Origin: Saccharothrix sp. NRRL B-16348
GTDB lineage: Bacteria; Actinomycetota; Actinomycetes; Mycobacteriales; Pseudonocardiaceae
Length of the DNA stretch: 64,000 nt
Assembly (NCBI RefSeq): GCF_001280085.1
Contig: NZ_LGED01000244.1
Location: 1-64,000 of the forward strand
Reading direction: 5' to 3'
The position numbers and the translations under genes were made by a program. Each line of letters starts with the position of its first letter. The first letter of the stretch is position 1. Under the pieces are notes generated by a model. That model did no database searches. It saw only the letters and a program-made list of their open reading frames with translations, and was not told the DNA's origin. This document shows positions 17,919 through 31,044 of this stretch, piece by piece.

Positions 17919-18232
17919 TCGCCGCTGAACTCGGTGAGCAGCGCCTTGCGCTGCCGCTCACCCAGGCCGCGCAGCCGACGGGACGGAGCGATCTCAAGGC
18001 GCTCCATGATCTGCTGCGCACGCACCTTGCCGACGCCCGGAAGCGCCTCGAGCAGCGCGGACACCTTCATCTTGCCAAGGACCTCGTCGCTCTCAGCGGC
18101 CTTCAGCACGTCCGTCAGGGTCGTGCCGCCACGCTTGAGGCGCTCCTTGAGCTCAGCCCGAGCGCGACGAGCGGCAGCAGCCTTCTCCAGCGCTGCGGCC
18201 CGCTGCTCCTCGGTAAGCTGGGGAAGGGCCAC
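17915..18232 (-). CDS. mihF: Actinobacterial integration host factor (mIHF)
   Basis: A 105-residue nucleoid DNA-binding protein of the actinobacterial IHF family, unrelated in sequence to HU/IHF of proteobacteria. It starts [20 protein letters not shown] and holds the helix-two-turn-helix DNA-binding motif [20 protein letters not shown], then [16 protein letters not shown]. It shapes the nucleoid and aids site-specific recombination. It is the first gene of the mihF-gmk-rpoZ-coaBC-metK set. A ribosome-binding stretch (ggaggaaat) precedes the ATG. Confidence 0.95.
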   Translation of the reverse strand: MALPQLTEEQRAAALEKAAAARRARAELKERLKRGGTTLTDVLKAAESDEVLGKMKVSALLEALPGVGKVRAQQIMERLEIAPSRRLRGLGERQRKALLTEFSGE

Positions 18233-18278
18233 GATTTCCTCCGTGGTGTGGGAATTTCAATTCTGGATCGGTGCCGCG

Positions 18279-18308
18279 ACCGTACCGAGCGCAATTGCCT
18301 GGGTACAA
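18279..18308 (-). promoter_or_regulatory. Candidate housekeeping promoter for mihF
   Basis: Read on the minus strand, a -35 ttgtac (18303-18308) and a -10 tacggt (18279-18284) are separated by 18 bp, matching the TTGACN-N18-TANNNT actinobacterial pattern. The predicted start site would be about 40 nt before the mihF ATG. The remaining gap up to pyrF (18309-18533) shows no gene, RNA or clear hairpin. Confidence 0.5.
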
Positions 18309-18533
18309 CGTGGGTCCCAGTCAGGTGAATCTTTCAGCGCTGGAGTGGTTGCGGCGGGTGGTAGTAGTACCAACACCCTCCAACAGGTCCATCACCGCCA
18401 CCGGTAACGCCTTGCGCACGCCCTGTGTGGTATGCGCTCGATGGGTGATGGACCCGCCGGTGGCCAGGACCGTACCAGGGACCGTTTGCGCAGGTGAGCG
18501 GACCACGTGAAGCGTGTCGCGATTTGATCGTGA

Positions 18534-19348
18534 TCACATCTCCAGGGAGCGCCGCACGGCGTCCGCCGCGGACCGCAACTTTGCGGCTTCCGGGCCGTGC
18601 CTGAGCACGTCCCGGGAGGACGTCGGCAGCACTCCGCGCAGGTCCGCGCCGAACAGCGAGCGCAGGTCCGCGACGGTGGCGCCCTGCGCCCCGAACCCCG
18701 GCGCGAGGACGTATCCGTGCAGGTCAGAGAGGTCCAGCCCGTGGTCGCCGACGGTCGCGCCCACCACGAGCCCGACGTCGCCGAGCGGTTCCAGACCGGC
18801 GTTCGCGCGGGCCGCGGAGTCCGCGATCGACTGCGCGACCGAACGCCCGTCGGGGCCCACGGCGCGCTGCACGGAAGCGCCCTCGGGATTCGAAGTCAAC
18901 GCGAGCACGAATATTCCGCGACCGCTCGCGGCGGCGGCTTCCAGGGCCGGATCGAGCGATCCGAAGCCGAGGTACGGCGACGCGGTGACCGCGTCGCCGG
19001 CCAGCGGCGAGCCCTCGGTGAGGTAGGCGGCGGCGTACGCGGCCATCGTGGAGCCGATGTCGCCGCGCTTGGCGTCCACCAGCACCAGCGTGCCGCTGTC
19101 CCTGAGGTCCGCCACGACGCGTTCCAGCACCGCCACGCCCCGTGACCCGTGCGCCTCGAAGAAGGCCGCCTGCGGCTTCACCAGCGCCACGTGACCGCCG
19201 AACGCCTCCACGCACGTCAGCGCGAACCGCTCCAGCCCCGCGGCGTCGTGGGAGAGGCCCCAGGACGCCAGCAGGCCGGGGTGCGGGTCGATGCCGACGC
19301 ACAGGGGGCCGTGCTCGGCGACCGCCTTCGCCATCCGCGCGCCGAACC

Positions 19349-19352
<4 letters not shown>
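18534..19352 (-). CDS. pyrF: Orotidine 5'-phosphate decarboxylase (type 2)
   Basis: A 272-residue enzyme converting OMP to UMP, the last step of de novo UMP synthesis. The catalytic block [17 protein letters not shown] shows the K-x-x-D pattern near residue 88. [19 protein letters not shown] at the N-terminus and [12 protein letters not shown] near the phosphate site fit the longer type 2 branch found in actinobacteria and myxobacteria. Its start overlaps the carB stop by 4 bp, and it closes the pyr operon. Confidence 0.95.
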
Positions 19353-22647
<3,295 letters not shown>

Positions 22648-22648
<1 letters not shown>

Positions 22649-23760
22649 CAGCGGCCCTCGCCCATCATCGTCACGAACTCGTCGAACAGCGGTGCGGCGT
22701 CGTGCGGACCGGCCGCCGCTTCCGGGTGGTACTGCACGCTGAACGCGGGCACTTCCAGGGCGCGGACACCCTCGACCGTGCCGTCGTTGGGGCAGTAGTG
22801 GCTCAGCAGCACGCGGCCGAAGTCGGAGGTGAACTCCTCCCCCGGCTCGCCTTCCAGCGCGAACCCGTGGTTCTGCGAGGTGATGGCCACCTTGCCGGTC
22901 GCCACGTCGATCACCGGGATGTTGATGCCGCGGTGGCCGTAGCGCATCTTGTACGTCTCGCGGCCGAGCGCGCGGCCGAGGATCTGGTTGCCGAAGCAGA
23001 TGCCGAACAGCGGGATCCGGCGGTCCAGCACGCCCCGGGTCAGCTCGACCGCGTGCGCCTGGGTGGCCGGGTCGCCCGGGCCGTTGGACAGGAACACGCC
23101 GTCCGGCTTGACCGCGACCAGGTCGTCGACGGTCGAGGTCAGCGGCAGCACGTGCACCTCGATGCCGCGGGCGGCCATCATCCGCGGCGTGTTCGACTTG
23201 ATGCCCAGGTCGAGCGCGGCGACGGTGAAGCGGCGCTCGCCAACGGCCTCGACCACGTACGGCTCGGGGGTGGTCACGTCGCCGGCCAGGTCGGCGCCCT
23301 TCATCGTGGGCGCGCTGCGGACCCGGGCCAGCATCTCCTCGACCTCGCCCAGCTCGTCGCCGGAGAACACGCCCGCGCGCATCGCGCCCTGCTCGCGCAG
23401 GTGGCGGGTGAGCATCCGGGTGTCGATGCCCGCGATGCCGACGATCCCCTGGCTCACCAGCTCCTCGTCCAGCCCGCGCTTGGACCGCCAGTTCGACGGC
23501 GCCCGCGAGGGGTCGCGGACGACGTACCCGGCGACCCAGATGCGGCCCGACTCGTCGTCCTCGTCGTTCCAGCCGGTGTTGCCGATCTGCGGCGCGGTCT
23601 GCACCACGATCTGGCGGTGGTAGGACGGGTCGGTCAGGGTCTCCTGGTAGCCGGTCATGCCGGTGGAGAACACCGCCTCGCCCAGGCTCGCGCCGACCGC
23701 GCCGTAGGCCTCACCGCGGAACACGCGGCCGTCTTCCAGCACCAGTGCCGCGTTCGTCAT
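22648..23760 (-). CDS. carA: Carbamoyl-phosphate synthase small chain (glutaminase)
   Basis: A 370-residue glutamine amidotransferase subunit. It starts [20 protein letters not shown]. The class I triad includes the cysteine in [17 protein letters not shown] and the histidine-glutamate pair in [14 protein letters not shown]. It feeds ammonia to CarB. The ATG at 23760 overlaps the preceding membrane gene's stop by 4 bp and agrees with the family N-terminus; longer upstream readings are not homologous. Confidence 0.96.
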
Positions 23761-24242
23761 GAGTCGCCTCCCAGCGCTTGCACCCACTGCTCGTACACGT
23801 CCTTGTCGTCGCCCCGGAACCCGGTGTCGAACACCTGGTCGCCGAGGTGCCAGCGCACGACCAGCAGGCCGTCCGCCGTCATCACCTTGCCCGCGAGGCC
23901 GCGGGCCGTGCGGGCTCCGTCGAGTTGCGCCGTGGGAATCCACAGCGCGCTCGCGCCGGTGCGCTCCACCAGCACACCGTTCTCGGTGAGCTTCAGGGTC
24001 GCCTCGGCGCGGTGGCCGATGTCGCCGACCGCGACCCGGTCCTGCCAGTCGTCGCCGATGGTGGTGCCGACGTACACGCCGGTCGTCTCCAGCATCGTCG
24101 CGCCGGTCTCGGCGGGCGGCGGCGGGAACTCCGGCAGCACCTCGGCCTGCCGGCGTGCCCGGCGTTGCCAACCGCGCCACATGCCGTAGAGGCAGAGCAG
24201 GAAGATCGCCAGCACGGCGAGGGAGAGCAGCACGCGCGTCAT
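23757..24242 (-). CDS. Membrane protein conserved between pyrC and carA, PH-like domain
   Basis: A 161-residue protein with an N-terminal membrane anchor (residues 1 to about 21, [20 protein letters not shown]). A basic stretch, a proline-rich spacer (EFPPPPAE) and a beta-rich domain (about 50-155) ending [20 protein letters not shown] follow. A gene of this kind sits at the same place in mycobacterial pyr operons (Rv1382-like); its function is not established. Overlaps of 4 bp on both sides show obligate co-transcription with pyrC and carA, hinting at a link to pyrimidine synthesis or the envelope. Confidence 0.75.
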   Translation of the reverse strand: MTRVLLSLAVLAIFLLCLYGMWRGWQRRARRQAEVLPEFPPPPAETGATMLETTGVYVGTTIGDDWQDRVAVGDIGHRAEATLKLTENGVLVERTGASALWIPTAQLDGARTARGLAGKVMTADGLLVVRWHLGDQVFDTGFRGDDKDVYEQWVQALGGDS

Positions 24243-25522
24243 GCGGGGATCCTTCCGCCGGCGGCCGTCACGCGCCCGCGCAGCAGGGTCGCGACCACCG
24301 CGCCGGGCAGCTCCATGCCCTCGAACGGGGTGTTGGCCGCGATGCTGGCGAACTCCGCGCCGCGCACCGTCCAGGTGGCGTCCGGGTCGACCAGGGTGAG
24401 GTTGGCGGGCTCGCCGACCTCGATCGGCCGGCCCTGGTCGGGCAGCCCGGCGATCTCGGCGGGCCGCTCGCTCATCACCCGCGCCACGCCGCGCCAGTCC
24501 AGCAGACCGGTCCTGACCATGGTCTCCACCACGATCGACAGCGCGGTCTGCAGGCCGAGCATGCCGGGCCGGGCCGCGGACCACTCGGTGTCCTTGTCCT
24601 GCACGGCGTGCGGCGCGTGGTCGGTGGCCACGCAGTCGATGACGCCCTCGGCCAGCGCCTCGCGCAGCACCTTGACGTCGGCCGCCGTGCGCAGCGGCGG
24701 GTTGACCTTGTTCACCGGGTCGTAGGTCGCCAGCCGGTCGTCGGTCAGCAGCAGGTGGTGGGGCGTGACCTCGGCGGAGACCTCCGTGCCGCGGGCCTTC
24801 GCCCACCTCAGCACGTCCGCGGTGCCGGTGGTGGAGACGTGGCAGACGTGCAGCCGGGCGCCCGCGTGCAGCGCCAGCAGGCAGTCCCGGGCCACGATCG
24901 ACTCCTCGGCCGCGGCGGGCCAGCCCTGCAAGCCCAGCCGGGACGCCTGCTCGCCCTCGTGCGCCTGCGCGCCCACGGTCAGCCGGGGCTCCTCGGCGTG
25001 CTGCGCGACGACCACGTCCAACGCCCGGCTGTACTCCAGCGCGCGCCGCATGATCAACGGGTCGTGCACGCAGTGGCCGTCGTCGGAGAACACCCGCACG
25101 CCCGCCTTGGCCATCGTGCCCAGCTCCGCGAGCTTCACGCCCTCCAGGCCGACGGTGACCGCGCCGACCGGGTGCACGTCGACCAGGCCGACCTCGCGGC
25201 CGCGCCGGGCGACGTGCTGGACGACCACCTCGTTGTCCGCGACCGGGTTCGTGTTGGCCATGGCGAACACCGCCGTGTAGCCGCCCAGCGCGGCGGCGGC
25301 CGAGCCGGTGGCGATGGTCTCGGTGTCCTCGCGGCCGGGTTCGCGCAGGTGGGTGTGCAGGTCGACGAAGCCGGGCAGCAGGACCGCGCCGTTCCCCTCG
25401 ACCACCTCCGCGTCCGGGGCTTCGACGGACCCGATCGCGGCGATCACGCCGTCGCGGATCAGCACATCGGTCGGGTCGCCTTCGCCGTACGGTCGTACTC
25501 CCTTGAGGATCAAGGGGATCAC
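24239..25522 (-). CDS. pyrC: Dihydroorotase
   Basis: A 427-residue amidohydrolase closing carbamoyl-aspartate to dihydroorotate. The metal-binding motif [14 protein letters not shown] lies near residue 58. [34 protein letters not shown] and [10 protein letters not shown] hold further metal and catalytic residues. The GTG start at 25522 follows a strong gaggaggaaac ribosome-binding site and overlaps pyrB by 4 bp. It belongs to the long class I dihydroorotases. Confidence 0.96.
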   Translation of the reverse strand: MIPLILKGVRPYGEGDPTDVLIRDGVIAAIGSVEAPDAEVVEGNGAVLLPGFVDLHTHLREPGREDTETIATGSAAAALGGYTAVFAMANTNPVADNEVVVQHVARRGREVGLVDVHPVGAVTVGLEGVKLAELGTMAKAGVRVFSDDGHCVHDPLIMRRALEYSRALDVVVAQHAEEPRLTVGAQAHEGEQASRLGLQGWPAAAEESIVARDCLLALHAGARLHVCHVSTTGTADVLRWAKARGTEVSAEVTPHHLLLTDDRLATYDPVNKVNPPLRTAADVKVLREALAEGVIDCVATDHAPHAVQDKDTEWSAARPGMLGLQTALSIVVETMVRTGLLDWRGVARVMSERPAEIAGLPDQGRPIEVGEPANLTLVDPDATWTVRGAEFASIAANTPFEGMELPGAVVATLLRGRVTAAGGRIPA

Positions 25523-26451
25523 GCGGTTTCCTCCTCGTGGGCAAGCAGGTGGTAGAGGACGGCCATGCGCACGTGCACGCCGTTGCGCACCTGGTCGGTG
25601 ATGGCGGCACGGGGTGAGTCGGCGACCGCCGAGGCGATCTCCATGCCGCGCAGCATCGGACCGGGGTGCAGCACGACCGCGTGCTCGGGCAGCAGCTTGA
25701 GCCGCCGCTCGCTCAGGCCGTAGGCGATGGAGTACTCGCGGGCCGACGGGAAGAACCCGCCGTGCATCCGCTCGGCCTGCACCCTCAGCAGCATCACGGC
25801 GTCGAGGCTGGGCAGCTCGGCGTCCAGCTCGTGCGAGACGGTGACCGGCCAGTTCGATACCCCGACCGGCAGCAGCGTCGGCGGCGCGACCAGCGTCACG
25901 TCCGCGCCCAGCGCGGTGAGCAGGTGCACGTTGGACCGGGCGACCCGGCTGTGCAGGACGTCGCCGACGATCGCGATCCGGCGGTCGCGCAGGTCGCCGA
26001 GGCGTTCCCGCAGGGTGGCCGCGTCCAGCAGGGCCTGGGTCGGGTGCTCGTGCATGCCGTCGCCCGCGTTGACGACCGACGTGCCCGCCTCGCGCAGCCA
26101 GCCGGCCAGCCGGTGCGCCGCGCCGGACGCCGGGTGCCGCACGATGACGCAGTCCGCGCCCGCCGCGGCCAGGGTCAGCGCGGTGTCCCGCAGCGACTCG
26201 CCCTTGCTCACGCTGGACCCGGAGGCTGAGACGTTCACCACGTCCGCGCTCATCCACTTGCCCGCGATCTCGAAGCTCACCCGGGTGCGGGTGGAGTTCT
26301 CGTAGAACATCGTGATGACCGTGCGGCCGCGCAACGTGGGCAGTTTGCGCACCTCACGGCCTTCGAGGGCCTGCTTGAGGCTCGCCGCCGTGTCCAGGAT
26401 GGCGGTCGCCTGCGCCGGGTCGATGCCCTCGGTGGTGAGCAGGTGCTTCAC
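25519..26451 (-). CDS. pyrB: Aspartate carbamoyltransferase catalytic subunit
   Basis: A 310-residue enzyme joining carbamoyl phosphate and aspartate. The carbamoyl-phosphate motif [17 protein letters not shown] lies near residue 50, [12 protein letters not shown] near 130, and [14 protein letters not shown] near the C-terminus. No pyrI regulatory subunit is present nearby, as usual in actinobacteria. It overlaps pyrR and pyrC by 4 bp each. Confidence 0.97.
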   Translation of the reverse strand: MKHLLTTEGIDPAQATAILDTAASLKQALEGREVRKLPTLRGRTVITMFYENSTRTRVSFEIAGKWMSADVVNVSASGSSVSKGESLRDTALTLAAAGADCVIVRHPASGAAHRLAGWLREAGTSVVNAGDGMHEHPTQALLDAATLRERLGDLRDRRIAIVGDVLHSRVARSNVHLLTALGADVTLVAPPTLLPVGVSNWPVTVSHELDAELPSLDAVMLLRVQAERMHGGFFPSAREYSIAYGLSERRLKLLPEHAVVLHPGPMLRGMEIASAVADSPRAAITDQVRNGVHVRMAVLYHLLAHEEETA

Positions 26452-27020
26452 CGCAGCACCACCCCGTCGCGCTGGTCGAACTCGTCCAGCAGCACGTGGA
26501 CCTCCTCGGTGCGGGCCGTGGGCACGTTCTTGCCCACGTAGTCCGCGCGGATCGGCAGCTCGCGGTGGCCGCGGTCGACCAGGACGGCCAGCTGCACGGC
26601 GCGCGGGCGGCCGTGGTCGCGCAGGGCGTCGAGCGCGGCGCGGATCGTGCGGCCGGAGAACAGCACGTCGTCCACCAGGACCACGAGCTTGTCGTCGATG
26701 CCGCCCTCGGGCAGCTTCGTCGCCTCCAGCGGCCGGGTGGGGCCTCGGCGCAGGTCGTCCCGGTAGAGGGTCACGTCCAGCGTGCCGGTCGGCACCTCGA
26801 CGCCCGAGAACTCGGCGATCCGCACGGCCAGCCGGCGGGCCAGCGGCGCTCCCCGGCTCGGAATCCCCATCAGGACTACTGCGGGTGCGCTCGGTGCATC
26901 AAGAGCGGTCTTCTCGATGATCTGATGGGCCATTCGGGCGACGGTGCGCGCGACGTCGCCGGCCGACAGGAGCTCGCGCTCCCGGGCCGGGTCCGTCGCG
27001 CCACGTTGACGTGGCGCCAC
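26448..27020 (-). CDS. pyrR: PyrR bifunctional regulator / uracil phosphoribosyltransferase
   Basis: A 190-residue RNA-binding regulator of pyr genes with the PRPP-binding motif [20 protein letters not shown] and the typical [16 protein letters not shown] N-terminal helix. With UMP or UTP it binds a hairpin in pyr mRNA. The GTG start is preceded by an aaggaggt ribosome-binding site embedded in such a hairpin, so it probably represses its own translation and that of the coupled downstream genes. The first codons also form an inverted repeat. Confidence 0.95.
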   Translation of the reverse strand: MAPRQRGATDPARERELLSAGDVARTVARMAHQIIEKTALDAPSAPAVVLMGIPSRGAPLARRLAVRIAEFSGVEVPTGTLDVTLYRDDLRRGPTRPLEATKLPEGGIDDKLVVLVDDVLFSGRTIRAALDALRDHGRPRAVQLAVLVDRGHRELPIRADYVGKNVPTARTEEVHVLLDEFDQRDGVVLR

Positions 27021-27024
27021 GGTT

Positions 27025-27056
27025 GGACCTCCTTCCCCGCCTCGCTGGACGGGTCC
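27025..27056 (-). promoter_or_regulatory. PyrR-binding hairpin overlapping the pyrR ribosome-binding site
   Basis: On the minus strand, ggacc at the 5' side can pair with ggtcc at the 3' side. Inside, cccgtccagcgaggcggg places a tccagcgaggc loop, close to the known PyrR recognition loop (consensus TCCNGNGAGG). The 3' arm contains the aaggaggtcc ribosome-binding site of pyrR, so folding would hide it. This predicts translational repression rather than transcription attenuation. Confidence 0.75.
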
Positions 27057-27278
27057 TTAAAGGACGTCGGACACCCGGCTGCGACCGGGCTGACCAGCAC
27101 CGTATCAGGCGAGCGCGGTCAATCTTCCGGGTGGTGTGCGTGGTCTCGCCCACCTGTCCCAACGAGATCAGCTTGACCTGGTGACCACGGAGAGCAATCA
27201 TTACTCTGCGTATTGATCTAAGCCTCCCCGCGGCAGTCCCCTACCGGCTGACGGGGCGAATGAACGGAGAACCGCCAC

Positions 27279-27767
27279 ATGGGCGACTACGCCAAGGCGC
27301 TGGGGGCAAAGCTCCGCGCGATCCGCCAGCAGCAGGGCTTGTCTTTGCACGGCGTCGAGCAGAAGTCCGGCGGTCGCTGGAAGGCCGTGGTCGTCGGCTC
27401 GTACGAGCGCGGCGACCGCGCCGTGACCGTGCAGAAGCTCGCCGAGCTGGCCGACTTCTACGGCGTCCCGGTGGCCGAGCTGCTGCCGGAAGGTCGGGTT
27501 CCGTCCGGTGCGGAGCCCGCCACGAAGATCGTCATCAACCTGGAACGGCTGCAACAGCTGCCGGCGGAGAAGGTCGGACCGCTCGCGCGGTACGCGGCCA
27601 CCATCCAGAGCCAGCGCGGCGACTACAACGGCAAGGTGCTGTCCATCAGGACCGAGGACCTGCGGTCGCTGGCGATCATCTACGACATGACGCCCGGCGA
27701 GCTGACCGAGCAGCTCATCGACTGGGGCGTGCTGCCTCCCGAGGCTCGTCCGGCCAAGGAGGACTGA
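27279..27767 (+). CDS. bldD: Developmental master regulator BldD
   Basis: A 162-residue repressor of sporulation genes. The N-terminal helix-turn-helix is at residues about 8-65 (KLRAIRQQQGLSLHGVEQKS then SYERGDRAV). The C-terminal domain (about 80-155) binds tetrameric cyclic di-GMP. The c-di-GMP signature is RGD at 113-115 followed after eight residues by RTED at 124-127; Streptomyces has RGD-X8-RQDD, so the outer Arg and Asp are kept. It is divergent from pyrR. The 258-bp gap holds the PyrR leader and both promoters, but no clear promoter boxes could be chosen. Confidence 0.95.
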   Translation: MGDYAKALGAKLRAIRQQQGLSLHGVEQKSGGRWKAVVVGSYERGDRAVTVQKLAELADFYGVPVAELLPEGRVPSGAEPATKIVINLERLQQLPAEKVGPLARYAATIQSQRGDYNGKVLSIRTEDLRSLAIIYDMTPGELTEQLIDWGVLPPEARPAKED

Positions 27768-27776
27768 GCACGCGGA

Positions 27777-27812
27777 AAGGGCCACCCGGCGGTTCGCCAA
27801 CGGGTGGCCCTT
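27777..27812 (+). terminator. Hairpin terminator after bldD
   Basis: A 12-bp inverted repeat, aagggccacccg and cgggtggccctt, encloses a 12-nt loop and starts 9 bp past the bldD stop. It may serve the convergent nusB gene as well. The 124 bp from here to nusB are filled with gtgcggctg-like degenerate repeats and no gene. Confidence 0.75.
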
Positions 27813-27936
27813 CCGGCCTGTGGCCTGCGCGGCGGCAGGCGGTGCGGCTGTGCACGCGTGCGGCCGAGGCCGTGACGTGCGTCGACGTGCGTCCGCGGCG
27901 GCTGCGGGTGCTTCGGCGTGCGGCTGCGGTGTGCGG

Positions 27937-28356
27937 CTAGAGCACGGCCCGGAGCTGGTCGGCGATGACCGCGATCCGGCCGAGCACGCCGTTGACGAAC
28001 CGCGGCGAGTCGTCCGTGGACAGGCCCTTCGCCAGCTCGACGGCCTCGTCGATCGCGACGGCGTCCGGCACGTCCGCGGCCCACAGCAGCTCGTAGAGCC
28101 CGATCCGCAGCACCGCGCGGTCGACCGCCGGCATGCGCTGCAGCGTCCAGCCCTCCGCGTGCTCGGAGATCAGGTCGTCGATGCGCGCGCGGTGCGCCGT
28201 GACGCCTTCCACCAGGACGATCGTGTAGTCGTTCACCGGCGGCACGTCCGTCGAACCGACCCGGTCCGCGAGCAGCGTGACCGGGTCGGCGCCCCGCAGG
28301 TCGGCCTCGTAGAGGACGTCGAGCGCGCGTTTGCGGGCCTTGCTCCGTGCGCCCAT
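27937..28356 (-). CDS. nusB: Transcription antitermination factor NusB
   Basis: A 139-residue all-helical RNA-binding protein for rRNA transcription antitermination. It starts MGARSKARKRALDVLYEADL and has the conserved VDRAVLRIGLYELLWAADVP and VAIDEAVELAKGLSTDDSPR then FVNGVLGRI segments. It lies 1 bp after the efp stop on the same strand, giving the common pepQ-efp-nusB order. Confidence 0.96.
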   Translation of the reverse strand: MGARSKARKRALDVLYEADLRGADPVTLLADRVGSTDVPPVNDYTIVLVEGVTAHRARIDDLISEHAEGWTLQRMPAVDRAVLRIGLYELLWAADVPDAVAIDEAVELAKGLSTDDSPRFVNGVLGRIAVIADQLRAVL

Positions 28357-28357
28357 C

Positions 28358-28921
28358 TCAGCCGTTCACTCGGCCGAGGTAACGGCCGTCGCGGGTGTCG
28401 ACCTTGATCTTCTCGCCGGTGGTGACGAACAGCGGCACCTGGATCTCCGCGCCGGTCTCCAGCGTGGCGGGCTTGGTGCCGCCGGTGGAGCGGTCGCCCT
28501 GCAGGCCGGGGTCGGTGTGCTGGATCACGAGCTCGACCGAGGTCGGGAGCTCGATGTAGAGCGCGACGCCCTCGTGCATGGCGACGATCGCTTCCTGGTT
28601 CTCCAGCATGTAGTTCGCCGCGTCGCCGACCGTCTCGGCCGGGATGCTGATCTGGTCGTAGGTGTCGCCGTCCATGAAGACGAAGTCGGCGCCGTCCTTG
28701 TACAGGTAGGTCATGCCGCGCTTGTCGACGGTGGCCGTCTCGACCTTGGTGCCCGCGTTGAAGGTCTTGTCCACGACCTTGCCGGTCAGGACGTGCTTCA
28801 ACGTGGTGCGCACGAAGGCGCCGCCCTTGCCCGGCTTCACGTGCTGGAACGCGGTGACGGTCCACAGCTGGCCGTCGAGGTTCAGCACCAGGCCGTTCTT
28901 CAGGTCGTTGGTGGTGGCCAC
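28358..28921 (-). CDS. efp: Translation elongation factor P
   Basis: A 187-residue factor relieving ribosome stalling at proline runs. It starts [20 protein letters not shown] and shows the domain I loop [17 protein letters not shown], where the tip lysine would be modified in other taxa. It ends with [14 protein letters not shown]. No epmA/epmB or earP-type modification genes lie nearby. Confidence 0.96.
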   Translation of the reverse strand: MATTNDLKNGLVLNLDGQLWTVTAFQHVKPGKGGAFVRTTLKHVLTGKVVDKTFNAGTKVETATVDKRGMTYLYKDGADFVFMDGDTYDQISIPAETVGDAANYMLENQEAIVAMHEGVALYIELPTSVELVIQHTDPGLQGDRSTGGTKPATLETGAEIQVPLFVTTGEKIKVDTRDGRYLGRVNG

Positions 28922-28997
28922 GGTGGTGGGCTCTCCTGTTGCGTGAGTGGAGGACGACGTCGGCTCGGCCGACGAATCCGATTCCAGCGATCCGACT

Positions 28998-30083
28998 TCA
29001 GATGACCACGAGCTCCTTCGTGGTCAGGGTGAGGAGCTCCGGGGCGCCTTCGCGCACCACGAGCGTGTCCTCGATGCGGACACCGCCCTTCCCGGCCAGG
29101 TACACGCCGGGCTCGACGGTGACCGCCATACCGGGCAGAAGTGTACCGTCACCCGCCTTCGACAGCGCTGGAGCCTCGTGGATCTGCAGGCCGACGCCGT
29201 GGCCGAGGCCGTGCAGGAACTCGTCGCCGTAGCCGGCCTCCTCGATCACGCCGCGCGCCGCCGCGTCCACCTCCGAGACGCGCGTGCCGACCGCGAGCGC
29301 GGCCCGGCCCGCCGCCTGCGAGGCCGCGACCAGTTGGTACAGCTCGCGCTGCCAGTCCGCGGCCCGGCCGACGACCAGGGTGCGGGTCATGTCGGAGTGG
29401 TAGCCGTCGACCAGCGCGCCGAAGTCCAGCTTCACGAAGTCGCCGTCGCGGACCAGGGCGTCGGTCGGCCGGTGGTGCGGCACGGCCGAGTTCGCGCCCG
29501 CGGCCACGATCGACTCGAACGCCGGACCGGCCGCGCCGTGGTCGAGCATGCGGCTCTCCAGCTCGCGGGCGATCTCCTTCTCGCTGCGGCCCGGCCGCAG
29601 GCCGCCGTGCTCGACGAGGCCGGCCAGCGCCCGGTCGGCCGCCGCGCACGCCATGCGCAGCGCCTCGACCTCGGCGTCGTCCTTGACCAGCCGCAGCCGT
29701 TCGACCAGGTCGGCGGCGCGCACCAGCTCCGCGCCGTCCGCCGCGTCGGTGAGCGCGTCCAGGCCGTCCACCGTCACGTGCCTGCTCTCGAAGCCGACCC
29801 GGCCCGCGCCCGCCTTGGACGCGCGCTGCACCAGCGCCGCGTCGCAGGGCCGGTCGATGACCCGCTCCAGGTCCGGCACCTGCGCGGCGGCCTGGGTGAG
29901 GTACCGGCCGTCGGTGCAGAACACCGTCGCGTCGTCGGAGTCGGCGTGCACGAGGAGCGCCGCGTTCGAGCCGGTGAACCCGGTGAGGTAGCGGACGTTG
30001 AGCAGGTTCGTCACCAGCAGCGCGTCCAGCTCCCGGTCCCGGAGCGTGGCGCGCAGGGCGGCGCGGCGAGTGGAGTGCGGCAT
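28998..30083 (-). CDS. pepQ: M24-family Xaa-Pro dipeptidase/aminopeptidase
   Basis: A 361-residue metallopeptidase with a creatinase-like N-domain (about 1-130) and a pita-bread catalytic domain (about 135-361). The five metal ligands are visible: [16 protein letters not shown] (two Asp), [13 protein letters not shown] (His), VTVEPGVYL (Glu) and [11 protein letters not shown] (Glu). It probably cleaves X-Pro bonds in the cytoplasm. It is 76 bp upstream of efp on the same strand, as in other actinobacteria. Confidence 0.92.
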   Translation of the reverse strand: MPHSTRRAALRATLRDRELDALLVTNLLNVRYLTGFTGSNAALLVHADSDDATVFCTDGRYLTQAAAQVPDLERVIDRPCDAALVQRASKAGAGRVGFESRHVTVDGLDALTDAADGAELVRAADLVERLRLVKDDAEVEALRMACAAADRALAGLVEHGGLRPGRSEKEIARELESRMLDHGAAGPAFESIVAAGANSAVPHHRPTDALVRDGDFVKLDFGALVDGYHSDMTRTLVVGRAADWQRELYQLVAASQAAGRAALAVGTRVSEVDAAARGVIEEAGYGDEFLHGLGHGVGLQIHEAPALSKAGDGTLLPGMAVTVEPGVYLAGKGGVRIEDTLVVREGAPELLTLTTKELVVI

Positions 30084-30238
30084 GTCAGCAGCCTAAGGCC
30101 CGGTGGACCACCTCACCGTGCCACTCGATCGGGTGAACCGTGCTGAATCGTGCGACGGTTCGCGTGACGGACAGTGCGGCCCTCGGCGGGGCTGTCGGGC
30201 GCTATGACGGGCCGCCGGTCCGACTTAGGGTGGGGCGC

Positions 30239-30655
30239 ATGCGCGTGTGGCTGGTCCGAGGGTTCTGGCTGGGTCTGTTCCACGGCGGGGTGCAGACCGG
30301 CACCTCGGCGGTAAGCGTGCACAGTCCTGAGGCCGCCTCTTCCACCCGGTACATCGCGATCGGGTTGGTCGTCGTGATCGGGCTGCTGTGGGGTGCGTTG
30401 GACGCGTGGCGGGGGTTGGACGGGCGCGGCATGGTGTGGTTCGCCGCGGCGCTGGTGGCGGGGCCGTTGGCCGGGATCGCGGGCGTGGTCGGAAGGTCGC
30501 TGGTGGACCAGACGGGGTTGGAGGCGCTCGGGCCGGCGCTGACCGGCGGAGCCGCGTTCACGGCGTTGCTGGTCATGACGACGGCGGCGGTCGGGATGGC
30601 CATCGGCAACGCCCTGCCCCAACCGGAAGGCTCGCAGCCGGAAGGGTCGCGCTAG
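30239..30655 (+). CDS. Four-helix membrane protein (B-4DMT/Rv2536-like)
   Basis: A 138-residue membrane protein with four hydrophobic segments at about residues 5-22, 39-57, 66-86 and 95-120. It begins MRVWLVRGFWLGLFHGGVQT. A small membrane gene occupies this place between pepQ and the aro genes in mycobacteria; some databases call the family B-4DMT transporters, but the substrate is unknown. A -10-like tagggt lies about 10 bp before the ATG, suggesting a leaderless or nearly leaderless message. Its stop codon overlaps that of the convergent VOC gene within ctag. Confidence 0.75.
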   Translation: MRVWLVRGFWLGLFHGGVQTGTSAVSVHSPEAASSTRYIAIGLVVVIGLLWGALDAWRGLDGRGMVWFAAALVAGPLAGIAGVVGRSLVDQTGLEALGPALTGGAAFTALLVMTTAAVGMAIGNALPQPEGSQPEGSR

Positions 30656-31044
30656 CCCGCTCCCGCCACGAGCTCCACCTCGAAGCCGTCGGAGTTCTCC
30701 AGGTAGGCGGCGTAGTGGTCCGGGCCACCGGCGTGGGGGTACTTGTCCGAGAACAACGGCGACCAACCGTGGTCCGGCGCGGTGGCGGCGAGCCGGTCGA
30801 CCTCCGCCCGTCCCGCGACGTGGAACGCCAGGTGGTTCAGGCCCGTGCCGAGCCGGCGGTGTGCGTCCAGCGCGGGCGAGTGCTCGACCACCAGGTAGGT
30901 GGGGCCGAGCCGCCAGCTCACCCCCGCCGACCAGCGCTGGTACTCGACCCAGCCCAGTTCGCCGAGCAACCAGCCGATGCTGCGCTCGGCGCGGGCCAAG
31001 TCGGGCACCCACAGCTCGACGTGGTGCAGGTACCCGGCCGTCAT
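30652..31044 (-). CDS. VOC (glyoxalase/bleomycin-resistance fold) protein
   Basis: A 130-residue protein with two beta-alpha-beta-beta-beta modules. The first is YLHHVELWVPDLARAERSIG and the second is GLNHLAFHVAGRAEVDRLAA, ending DHYAAYLENSDGFEVELVAG. Candidate metal ligands are His in each module and the final Glu. Members include dioxygenases, lyases and antibiotic-binding proteins; the substrate is not predictable. The start at 31044 (MTAGYLHHVEL) is chosen from homologue-like N-termini; an ATG at 31101 would add 19 basic residues. Confidence 0.8.
   Translation of the reverse strand: MTAGYLHHVELWVPDLARAERSIGWLLGELGWVEYQRWSAGVSWRLGPTYLVVEHSPALDAHRRLGTGLNHLAFHVAGRAEVDRLAATAPDHGWSPLFSDKYPHAGGPDHYAAYLENSDGFEVELVAGAG

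Noticed and set aside
18309..18533. Possible RNA gene or short ORF upstream of mihF
   Set aside because: The short minus frames there have atypical composition, no ribosome-binding site and no stable conserved-looking fold could be drawn.
23757..25610. Long frame running through pyrC in another phase into the small membrane gene
   Set aside because: Only the part from 24242 has a membrane anchor and sensible composition; the upstream part is antisense-phase to pyrC.
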